Part shown: one piece after another, positions 1-5,983 of the stretch
Layout of the letters: every line of letters begins with the position of its first letter
Numbering within the stretch: position 1 is the stretch's first letter
Position numbers and translations under genes: made by a program
Source of the DNA: Gammaproteobacteria bacterium
Lineage (GTDB): Bacteria > Pseudomonadota > Gammaproteobacteria > GCA-001735895
DNA: 7,300 nt
Reading direction: 5' to 3'
Assembly (NCBI GenBank): GCA_024763185.1
Contig: JANTFY010000112.1
Location: 1-7,300, forward strand
Notes under the pieces: model-generated
What the model saw: only the letters and a program-made list of their open reading frames with translations
What the model was told of the DNA's origin: nothing
The model's database searches: none

Positions 1-773
1 TGTGATGGCATTTCATCTTCCAGTTTCATGGGTACCTGCGGGTTGATCCAGTTGAAGTCAGGCAAGCTGTTAAAGGCATTGTTTAATCCATTAATCCAGG
101 CTTGCTCAAGTTGCGGCAGGAATTCGCCCGATGCGTCGAACGAGCAGTGCCCCTGTAATCGAAAGGATCCACTCTGGTAAGCGGCCACTTCAAACGGTGG
201 TCCCACCGTTATATTGGAATTAGCGGTAGACGTTAGAGAAACAAGCGCTATTTTTGCCGCGTCGTCTAACGTGGTGTTATAGTCCAGTACCCGATCCAGC
301 ACCGGCTTGCCATACTTGTTTTCGCCTATCTGCAGGTAAGGTGTCGATTTTGAGGCTTCGATATAATTTCCCTGCGGGTAGATCAGCATCAGGCTATGCG
401 GTTGACCACTGATCTGGCCACCCAGAAGCCAGGTTACCTCACCGCTCACATTTGCTGAATGCAGGGGTTGGGCATGGGCTTTTTGCACTTCCTGGGTGAG
501 GCGTCCAATGTAATCAGCGGCCTCGAACATGTAGTTGGCGGACAGCAGGCTCTCGTTGGAATCGGCATGATCCAGGTCTCGCCGCAAGCGGTTGATGACA
601 TCTTGAGTGGTCGCCAGGTTGCCCGCCGATAACATCACGAACAAGCGATCGCTTGATGGTGTGAATATGTGCATCTTCGAATAGGAAGTGACATAGTCAG
701 TACCGGCATTGGTACGCGAGTCAGATGCGAAAACCAGGCCGCTGCTTAAATTCATTGCTACGCAATAAGTCAT
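1..773 (-). CDS. anbu: Anbu, proteasome/HslV-like peptidase (C-terminus cut by window edge)
   Basis: I translated this gene by hand from the ATG at 773-771; 257 codons are open before the left edge and no stop is reached. The product begins MTYCVAMNLSSGLVFASDSR, the characteristic start of Anbu, the bacterial 'ancestral beta subunit' relative of the 20S proteasome and HslV. Removing Met1 would expose Thr2 as the N-terminal nucleophile without a propeptide. Asp18 and Lys33 (mature 17 and 32) match the Asp17/Lys33 pair of proteasome beta subunits, with Lys shifted by one. The segment MLSAGNLATT (47-56) fits the conserved Gly loop after strand S3-S4, and WLLGGQ lies at 115-120. There is no signal peptide, so a cytoplasmic particle is expected. 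Characterised family members form open, helical or ring-like assemblies, and their physiological substrate is unknown. The gene is divergent from the ligase genes, with only a weak GAG as ribosome binding site six bases before the start. Family assignment is strong; role is inferred. Confidence 0.93.
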   Translation of the reverse strand, partial: MTYCVAMNLSSGLVFASDSRTNAGTDYVTSYSKMHIFTPSSDRLFVMLSAGNLATTQDVINRLRRDLDHADSNESLLSANYMFEAADYIGRLTQEVQKAHAQPLHSANVSGEVTWLLGGQISGQPHSLMLIYPQGNYIEASKSTPYLQIGENKYGKPVLDRVLDYNTTLDDAAKIALVSLTSTANSNITVGPPFEVAAYQSGSFRLQGHCSFDASGEFLPQLEQAWINGLNNAFNSLPDFNWINPQVPMKLEDEMPS

Positions 774-880
774 GCTTTACTCGTTTGTAAATTTGAATGT
801 TAAAGCCAATTGCCTGCCCCTGGTTTAACCGACCAAAAACAGCTTTTACCAGTCACGCGGCATTTAGCTGTCGAATGGAG

Positions 881-886
881 ATTATA
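881..886 (-). promoter_or_regulatory. Candidate -10 element for anbu
   Basis: Read on the minus strand these bases are a perfect TATAAT, about 108 bases upstream of the anbu start. No good -35 hexamer lies at the usual 16-18 base distance; the nearest similar one, TTGTCA (914-909), is 22 bases away. An activator-dependent promoter would fit, but chance occurrence in AT-rich DNA is possible. Confidence 0.28.
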
Positions 887-943
887 GGTTGACAGATAAA
901 CGCTTTGGTGACAACGTGAATCTTGCCTTAATTTTATGTCTGC

Positions 944-954
944 AATTAGCTAAA
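944..954 (+). repeat. AATTAGCTAAA motif, copy 1 (possible operator)
   Basis: This 11-base sequence contains the perfect palindrome TTAGCTAA (946-953). The same 11 bases recur on the opposite strand at 5960-5950, in the gap before the alpha-E gene, and a 9-of-11 match lies 42 bases downstream at 986-996. Exact sharing between two short non-coding gaps of one locus hints at a common regulator, but it is short and AT-rich. Confidence 0.3.
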
Positions 955-978
955 CGTTATCTTGTTTGCCGTGAAAAA

Positions 979-1007
979 TGCACCAAATTAGTTAAGTTTT
1001 TTAAAAT
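979..1007 (+). promoter_or_regulatory. Weak candidate promoter for the fusion gene
   Basis: TAAAAT at 1002-1007 matches five of six bases of the sigma-70 -10 consensus. A poor -35 match, TGCACC, lies 17 bases upstream at 979-984. Transcription would start near 1014, giving a leader of about 20 bases before the ATG at 1035. The region is AT-rich and other placements, such as TATAAA at 1019-1024, cannot be excluded. Confidence 0.22.
986..996 (+). repeat. AATTAGTTAAG, near copy of the motif
   Basis: It matches AATTAGCTAAA at nine of eleven positions, in the same orientation as the copy at 944-954. Start-to-start spacing is 42 bases, about four helical turns, which would put both sites on one DNA face. 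It overlaps the spacer of the weak promoter candidate, so binding here could affect transcription of the fusion gene. This is a pattern observation only. Confidence 0.22.
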
Positions 1008-1034
1008 GTTGCACCGTTATAAAGCATATAGTAC

Positions 1035-4000
1035 ATGTCCATCAAAATCGCTTTAAAACACCGTACCGAGTATCATTTTGATCGGTCGGTAAAACTTTCA
1101 CCCCATTTAATCCGTTTAAAACCGGCCCCGCACACCCGTACACCGGTACATCGTTATTCACTGAAGATCAATCCGGAAGAACATTTTCTGAACTGGGTGC
1201 AGGATCCATTCGGTAACTTTGTCAGTCGCCTGGTTTTTCCGGAAAAAACACGTAAGTTGACCATCGAAGTCAACCTGGTTGCCGACATGGTGACCATTAA
1301 TCCTTTTGACTTTTTTGTCGAGGAATATGCGAGCGAATACCCGTTCAAATACCAGGAACAGGAGCAAAAGGAGCTGGCACCTTATTTCGAAAAAACCGAA
1401 AATGGGTCGCTGCTCATTGATTTCATGCAACAGGTCAAGGGCGCGGGATTGGGACTCGAGGCAACACTGAATGAACTCAGCGATGATGAGAAAGCAGAAA
1501 AGCAAAAAAAAGGCGAACCCATCAAGCCGCATATCGTGCATTTTCTGGTGGCGCTCAATCATTTTGTGCGCGATCACATCGATTACAGTATTCGTATGGA
1601 GCCGGGCGTACAAACCTGCGAGGAAACCCTGGACAAGAAACTCGGTTCCTGTCGCGACAGCGGTTGGCTGCTGGTACAGATTTTGCGGAATCTTGGGCTG
1701 GCCGCGCGATTCGTGTCCGGATACCTGGTTCAATTAAAGGCCGATCAGAAATCTCTCGATGGCCCGTCCGGTCCCGAGCAGGATTTTACCGATCTGCACG
1801 CCTGGACCGAGGTTTACATCCCGGGCGCCGGTTGGGTTGGGCTCGATCCGACTTCCGGTTTGCTGGCAGGCGAGGGACATATTCCGCTGGCCTGCACGCC
1901 CGATCCGGTCAGTGCCGCTCCGATTGTCGGTGCCTCTGACAAGTGCAAGGTTGAATTCGCTTTCGAAAACCAGGTGTTCCGCATTCACGAGGACCCCCGG
2001 GTCACACTGCCTTACAGTGAGGAGCAGTGGCAATCGATCATCAAACTCGGGCACAAAGTGGATGAAAAACTGCAGGAGGAAGATGTACGCCTGACCATGG
2101 GTGGCGAGCCGACATTTGTTTCCATAGACGATATGGACAGCGCTCAATGGAATATTGCGGCGTTGGGCCAGCACAAACTGGAGCGTGCACAGGATCTACT
2201 GCTGCGTATCCGCGATGCCTTTGCCTTCAAGCCGGTATTGCATTATGGCCAGGGCAAATGGTATCCCGGTGAGCAACTGCCACGCTGGGCGTTTACCTGC
2301 GCCTGGCTGAAATCCGGCAAACCGACCTGGAAACACAAGGTGCTGCTGGCTGATCCTACAAAGCCCCCGGGATACCAGTTCAAACAGGCCAAACGCCTGA
2401 TGCAGCGTATTGCCGTGCATCTGGATATCAAACGCAAGCATATCGTTACCGCCTACGAGGATATGCCTTACTACCTGTGGAAAGAAGGCACTTTGCCCGC
2501 GAACGTCAGCGTCGAGGACAATCGCATCAAGGACAAAATGGAGCGTGAGCGCCTGCGTCGCGTATTCGATCAGGGGCTTAATTCGGCGGTTGGACTAACC
2601 CTGCCCTGTGCCTTCGATGAAGAAAAGGGGCAATGGCAAACCAGCCGCTGGCGTTTTCGCCGTGGACAGCTTTACCTGATTCCCGGCGACTCGCCCATGG
2701 GTTATCGTTTACCCCTCGAATCATTGTTGTGGGAGCCGGAAGAAAAACGCCAGAAGCTGATCGACAAGGACCCGTTCGATGACTTTGAGCATCCACCCGA
2801 AATGCGCGACCGACTGCATCTCATACGCGTGGCCTCGTCGCTTGAGCCCTGGCAGGATAATATCCAGGAACAGGAAGCCGAAGACAACGAGCCTGCAGAT
2901 AAAGACGAAAGTTCGCTGATTCGTACCGCATTGTGTGTCGAAGTGCGCAATGGCCATTTGCACGTGTTTTTGCCACCCTTGACCAAGCTGGAACACTTTC
3001 TTGACTTGATCAATGCCATCGAGGCGGCCGCGTTGGAACTCAAATACCGAATCATCCTCGAGGGTTACGAGCCACCGCACGACCCGAGATTGCTGCGCAT
3101 ACAGGTCACGCCGGACCCGGGCGTGATCGAAGTCAATATTCACCCTGCGGCCAGTTGGGACGAGTTGGTAAAAAATACTACCGTGCTGTATGAACAGGCA
3201 CGACTGGCACGCCTGGGCACGGAAAAATTCATGCTCGATGGCCGTCACAGCGGCACCGGTGGCGGCAACCATGTGACGATTGGCGCGGCCAAACCGACGG
3301 ACAGCCCGATCCTGCGTCGACCGCACCTGTTGCGCAGCCTGCTCACTTACTGGCAACATCATCCGGCATTATCCTACCTGTTTTCCGGCTTGTTCATCGG
3401 CCCGACTTCGCAGTCACCACGTGTTGACGAAGCGCGCGACGACAGCCTGTACGAGCTGGGTATCGCGTTTTCCGAGGTTCATCGCGAGGACAGCCCGTCA
3501 CCGTGGCTGGTGGATCGTCTGCTGCGTAACCTGCTGGTGGATATCACCGGCAACACGCATCGTGCCGAATTCTGCATCGACAAGCTGTATTCTCCCAGCG
3601 GACCGGCCGGTCGTCTCGGGCTGGTTGAGTTCCGTGGTTTTGAAATGCCGCCTCATGCGCAGATGAGCCTGATGCAGTCGTTATTGTTGCGCGCCATGAT
3701 CGCGCGCTTCTGGGACGAACCCTACGAACGTGACCTGGTGCACTGGGGCACCGAATTACACGACCGCTTCATGCTGCCACATTTTGTAGAGCGCGATATG
3801 CTGGACGTGATGAATGATATGCGCCGCGCTGGTTTTGCCTTTGACAATGCCTGGCTTGACCCATTCATTGAATTCCGCTTTCCCCGCTATGGCGTGATGA
3901 ATATCGACGACATTGAAATTGAATTGCGCTTCGCCATTGAACCCTGGCATGTGTTGGGTGAAGAGGTCACGGCCATGGGAACCTCCCGTTACGTCGATTC

Positions 4001-4436
4001 ATCCGTCGAACGTCTCCAGGTCAGGGTGCGCGGCATGACCGATACTCGCCACGTTATCACCTGTAATGGTCGGCGCGTACCTTTACGCAACACCGGTACA
4101 CGTGGTGAATTTGTTGGCGGAGTCCGTTACAAGGCCTGGCGTCCACCCTCAGGTCTGCACCCAACCATTGTTGCCCAGGCCCCTTTGATGTTTGAAGTTA
4201 TCGATGACTGGAATCATGCCTCGCTGGGTGGCTGTACCTACCATGTTGCGCACCCGGGTGGGCGTAGCTATGACACCTTTCCTGTGAATGCCAACGAAGC
4301 CGAGTCGCGCCGTTTAGCGCGGTTCGTGCAACAGGGTATTAGCGGAGGACGGGTGACGATTCCTGAAGAGCCGGTCAACCCGGATTTTCCTCTTACTCTT
4401 GACCTGCGTAGACGCCACGTCAGTGGAGATCGTTAA
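1035..4436 (+). CDS. Transglutaminase-like / DUF2126 putative amidoligase fusion protein
   Basis: The 1133-residue product begins MSIKIALKHRTEYHFDR, the usual start of the bacterial transglutaminase-like N-terminal beta domain (about 1-100). A charged stretch (about 104-165) leads into the transglutaminase-like core. Its catalytic triad is visible: Cys206 in GSCRDSGW, His255 in DLHAWTEVY and Asp271 in GLDPTSG. From about residue 345 to the end lies DUF2126, annotated in family databases as a putative amidoligase of the glutamine synthetase-like group. Key segments there are LTMGGEPTF (353-361), EVNIHPA (699-705), HSGTGGGNH (738-746) and VEFRGFEMPPH (864-874). An acidic linker (about 608-627) interrupts the DUF2126 part. 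No signal peptide is seen, so a cytoplasmic enzyme is likely. The start has no clear Shine-Dalgarno sequence. The next gene follows after ten bases, arguing for one operon. The length suits the family and the frame is intact. Domain calls are firm; reaction and substrate are inferred. Confidence 0.93.
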   Translation: MSIKIALKHRTEYHFDRSVKLSPHLIRLKPAPHTRTPVHRYSLKINPEEHFLNWVQDPFGNFVSRLVFPEKTRKLTIEVNLVADMVTINPFDFFVEEYASEYPFKYQEQEQKELAPYFEKTENGSLLIDFMQQVKGAGLGLEATLNELSDDEKAEKQKKGEPIKPHIVHFLVALNHFVRDHIDYSIRMEPGVQTCEETLDKKLGSCRDSGWLLVQILRNLGLAARFVSGYLVQLKADQKSLDGPSGPEQDFTDLHAWTEVYIPGAGWVGLDPTSGLLAGEGHIPLACTPDPVSAAPIVGASDKCKVEFAFENQVFRIHEDPRVTLPYSEEQWQSIIKLGHKVDEKLQEEDVRLTMGGEPTFVSIDDMDSAQWNIAALGQHKLERAQDLLLRIRDAFAFKPVLHYGQGKWYPGEQLPRWAFTCAWLKSGKPTWKHKVLLADPTKPPGYQFKQAKRLMQRIAVHLDIKRKHIVTAYEDMPYYLWKEGTLPANVSVEDNRIKDKMERERLRRVFDQGLNSAVGLTLPCAFDEEKGQWQTSRWRFRRGQLYLIPGDSPMGYRLPLESLLWEPEEKRQKLIDKDPFDDFEHPPEMRDRLHLIRVASSLEPWQDNIQEQEAEDNEPADKDESSLIRTALCVEVRNGHLHVFLPPLTKLEHFLDLINAIEAAALELKYRIILEGYEPPHDPRLLRIQVTPDPGVIEVNIHPAASWDELVKNTTVLYEQARLARLGTEKFMLDGRHSGTGGGNHVTIGAAKPTDSPILRRPHLLRSLLTYWQHHPALSYLFSGLFIGPTSQSPRVDEARDDSLYELGIAFSEVHREDSPSPWLVDRLLRNLLVDITGNTHRAEFCIDKLYSPSGPAGRLGLVEFRGFEMPPHAQMSLMQSLLLRAMIARFWDEPYERDLVHWGTELHDRFMLPHFVERDMLDVMNDMRRAGFAFDNAWLDPFIEFRFPRYGVMNIDDIEIELRFAIEPWHVLGEEVTAMGTSRYVDSSVERLQVRVRGMTDTRHVITCNGRRVPLRNTGTRGEFVGGVRYKAWRPPSGLHPTIVAQAPLMFEVIDDWNHASLGGCTYHVAHPGGRSYDTFPVNANEAESRRLARFVQQGISGGRVTIPEEPVNPDFPLTLDLRRRHVSGDR

Positions 4437-4440
4437 GGAG
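4435..4440 (+). promoter_or_regulatory. Ribosome binding site of the ATP-grasp gene
   Basis: AAGGAG lies six bases before the ATG at 4447 and overlaps the TAA stop (4434-4436) of the fusion gene. This fixes the start at 4447 rather than the in-frame TTG at 4399, and suggests translational coupling between the two genes. Confidence 0.85.
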
Positions 4441-4446
4441 CCGATC

Positions 4447-5892
4447 ATGACTATTAATTTTGATGCCTTTAAAGAACAGCCCTTTTATGATGAACTGATT
4501 ACACCCAAGGGTAACGCTCGTGCCTATGCGCGAAAAATGTTTAACTTCATCAAGGCTCTGGACCCGGAAGAGCTGGGCGAACGTCAAAAAGGGGCCGAAC
4601 TGGCCATCAAGCAGATGGGGATTACCTTTCGCGTCTATTCCAAGGACGAAGGCTACATAGATAGATCATGGCCGTTTGATATCGTTCCTCGTATTATCCC
4701 GCTCAAGGAATGGCAACAGGTTGAAGAGGGGTTAAAGCAACGGGTTACCGCGCTTAATATGTTCATTGACGACCTGTATCACGATCAGAAAATCATCAAG
4801 GACAAGGTGTTTCCCAAGTCGGTACTTGCCGAGTCGGTGAACTTTCGCCCGCAGTGCGTGGGGGTTAACCCGCCTCTGAATATCTGGGCACACATCTGCG
4901 GTTCCGACCTGGTGCGACATTCCGATGGCCAGATATACGTACTGGAAGATAACCTGCGGGTGCCCTCGGGTGTTTCCTACATGCTGGAAAATCGCCTGGT
5001 TACCAAAAGAGTGTTTCCTGAGCTTTTTGAAACCTACAGCCCGTTGCCAATAGACGATTACCCGGATGATCTTTTCGACACGCTTTCCGAACTGTCGCCA
5101 CGCCCGGGAGACAAACCTGAAATCGTGGTGTTGACACCGGGAATTTATAACTCGGCTTATTTTGAACATGCCTACCTGGCTCAGCAAATGGGGGCGGAGT
5201 TGGTCGAAGGACGTGATTTAGTGGTGAATGCTGATGACTGCGTGTACATGCGCAATGTAGGCGGTTTCAGTCGGGTGGATGTCATTTACCGTCGTATCGA
5301 TGACCTGTATCTCGATCCGGAAGTGTTTAACCCCGATTCGGCTCTGGGCGTGCCGGGATTGATGCGAGCATGGAAAGCGGGCAACGTGGCGCTGGCTAAT
5401 GCCCCTGGCGCTGGAGTCGCTGATGACAAGGTGGTTTATTCCTATGTGCCCGAGATCATCAAATATTATCTGGATCAGGATGCGATTGTACCCAATGTGC
5501 CTACCTGGCGTTGCATGGATGATGATTCGCTAAAATATGTACTGGAACACCTGGCAGAGCTGGTGGTCAAGCCGGCCAATGAGTCGGGCGGTTACGGGAT
5601 GCTGGTGGGACCCGCATCGACACGCGCCGAACGTGAGGAATTTGCCAAGCTTATCAAGGCGGACCCGCGTAATTACATTGCACAGCCGACACTGGGAATT
5701 TCCACTGTCCCCACGGTGGTACGGAATAGTGTCGAGCCTCGTCATATTGACTTGCGCCCCTTTATTTTAAGTGGTAAGCATATCAAAGTGACCACGGGTG
5801 GCCTGACTCGAGTGGCCTTGCGCAAGGGCTCGCTGGTGGTTAATTCATCACAGGGCGGGGGAAGTAAGGACACCTGGATCGTGGATGCGTAA
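4447..5892 (+). CDS. Circularly permuted ATP-grasp ligase-like protein (COG2308 type)
   Basis: The 481-residue product begins MTINFDAFKEQPFYDEL and follows the circularly permuted ATP-grasp family (DUF404/DUF407, COG2308 type) along its whole length. Recognisable blocks are NPPLNIWAHICGSDLVR (141-157), the likely nucleotide/metal-binding VLEDNLRVPSG (165-175), VVLTPGIYNSAYFEH (227-241), VDVIYRRIDDLYLDP (277-291), NAPGAGVADDK (318-328), the glycine-rich VVKPANESGGYGM (373-385), HIDLRPF (433-439) and a C-terminal NSSQGGGSKDTW (466-477). ATP-grasp enzymes join a carboxylate to an amine through an acyl-phosphate, so a peptide or amide ligase is predicted; the substrate is not known. It is translated from a strong AAGGAG that overlaps the stop of the fusion gene, which ties the two products together. 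There is no signal peptide or membrane segment. A TTG start at 4399 would add 16 residues but lacks a ribosome binding site. Family is very clear, function inferred. Confidence 0.95.
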   Translation: MTINFDAFKEQPFYDELITPKGNARAYARKMFNFIKALDPEELGERQKGAELAIKQMGITFRVYSKDEGYIDRSWPFDIVPRIIPLKEWQQVEEGLKQRVTALNMFIDDLYHDQKIIKDKVFPKSVLAESVNFRPQCVGVNPPLNIWAHICGSDLVRHSDGQIYVLEDNLRVPSGVSYMLENRLVTKRVFPELFETYSPLPIDDYPDDLFDTLSELSPRPGDKPEIVVLTPGIYNSAYFEHAYLAQQMGAELVEGRDLVVNADDCVYMRNVGGFSRVDVIYRRIDDLYLDPEVFNPDSALGVPGLMRAWKAGNVALANAPGAGVADDKVVYSYVPEIIKYYLDQDAIVPNVPTWRCMDDDSLKYVLEHLAELVVKPANESGGYGMLVGPASTRAEREEFAKLIKADPRNYIAQPTLGISTVPTVVRNSVEPRHIDLRPFILSGKHIKVTTGGLTRVALRKGSLVVNSSQGGGSKDTWIVDA

Positions 5893-5912
5893 ATGACTGA
5901 TGTGGCAAATCA

Positions 5913-5956
5913 AGCTATAAAACCTGGCTTTTAGCAATCAGCGACCGGTTTTAGCT
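5913..5956 (+). repeat. Imperfect inverted repeat in the ATP-grasp/alpha-E gap
   Basis: The left arm AGCTATAAAACC (5913-5924) pairs with the right arm GGTTTTAGCT (5947-5956), giving a ten-base-pair stem with a two-base bulge and a 22-base loop. The loop carries GGCTTTTAGC (5926-5935), almost a direct copy of the right arm, so a second, mutually exclusive hairpin with the left arm is possible. No run of T follows, so a simple intrinsic terminator is unlikely. It could be an RNA processing or stabilising element, or an operator. The whole 91-base gap has no other gene. Confidence 0.4.
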
Positions 5957-5960
5957 AATT
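5950..5960 (-). repeat. AATTAGCTAAA motif, copy in the alpha-E leader
   Basis: Read on the minus strand these bases are identical to the 11-base motif at 944-954 in the divergent promoter region. The palindromic core TTAGCTAA is at 5951-5958. It overlaps the right arm of the hairpin described at 5913-5956, which is an alternative reason for its symmetry. Confidence 0.28.
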
Positions 5961-5969
5961 ATTAATTTC

Positions 5970-5973
5970 GGAG
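5970..5973 (+). promoter_or_regulatory. Ribosome binding site of the alpha-E gene
   Basis: GGAG ends ten bases before the ATG at 5984. Another ATG at 5976 is only two bases from it, is out of frame and gives no family-like protein, so 5984 is preferred. The resulting N-terminus MLSRVAETIYWIGR is the family's usual one. Confidence 0.65.
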
Positions 5974-5983
5974 ACATGGACTT

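Larger units (their letters stand above)
774..1034. promoter_or_regulatory. Divergent AT-rich intergenic region between anbu and the fusion gene
   Basis: This 261-base gap separates two genes that point away from each other, so both promoters should lie here. It is visibly richer in A+T than the flanking genes. It contains a TATAAT on the minus strand (886-881), a TAAAAT on the plus strand (1002-1007), and two related sequences, AATTAGCTAAA (944-954) and AATTAGTTAAG (986-996). I saw no RNA gene and no convincing small reading frame. Its regulatory role follows from gene orientation; the exact sites are uncertain. Confidence 0.7.

Noticed and set aside
77..98. Tandem TTAATCCA-like direct repeat
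   Set aside because: It lies within the anbu coding frame and encodes the WINGLNN segment; two short copies in coding DNA need no other explanation.
889..894. Perfect TTGACA on the plus strand as a -35 box
   Set aside because: No acceptable -10 hexamer follows at 15-19 bases (the sequence there is around ACAACGTG), so it is not supported as a promoter.
1158..1733. Minus-strand open frame of 191 codons inside the fusion gene
   Set aside because: It is antisense to the conserved transglutaminase region, has no family resemblance and no ribosome binding site; it is a shadow of the real gene.
2721..3362. Minus-strand open frame of 213 codons inside the fusion gene
   Set aside because: It is antisense to the DUF2126 part, whose motifs are intact on the plus strand; the frame looks like a codon-bias by-product.
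4399..4446. Upstream TTG start for the ATP-grasp gene
   Set aside because: It would overlap the fusion gene by 38 bases and has no ribosome binding site, while ATG 4447 has AAGGAG at ideal spacing and gives the family-like N-terminus.
4732..5187. Minus-strand open frame of 151 codons inside the ATP-grasp gene
   Set aside because: It is antisense to conserved ATP-grasp motifs, and its translation shows no recognisable domain.
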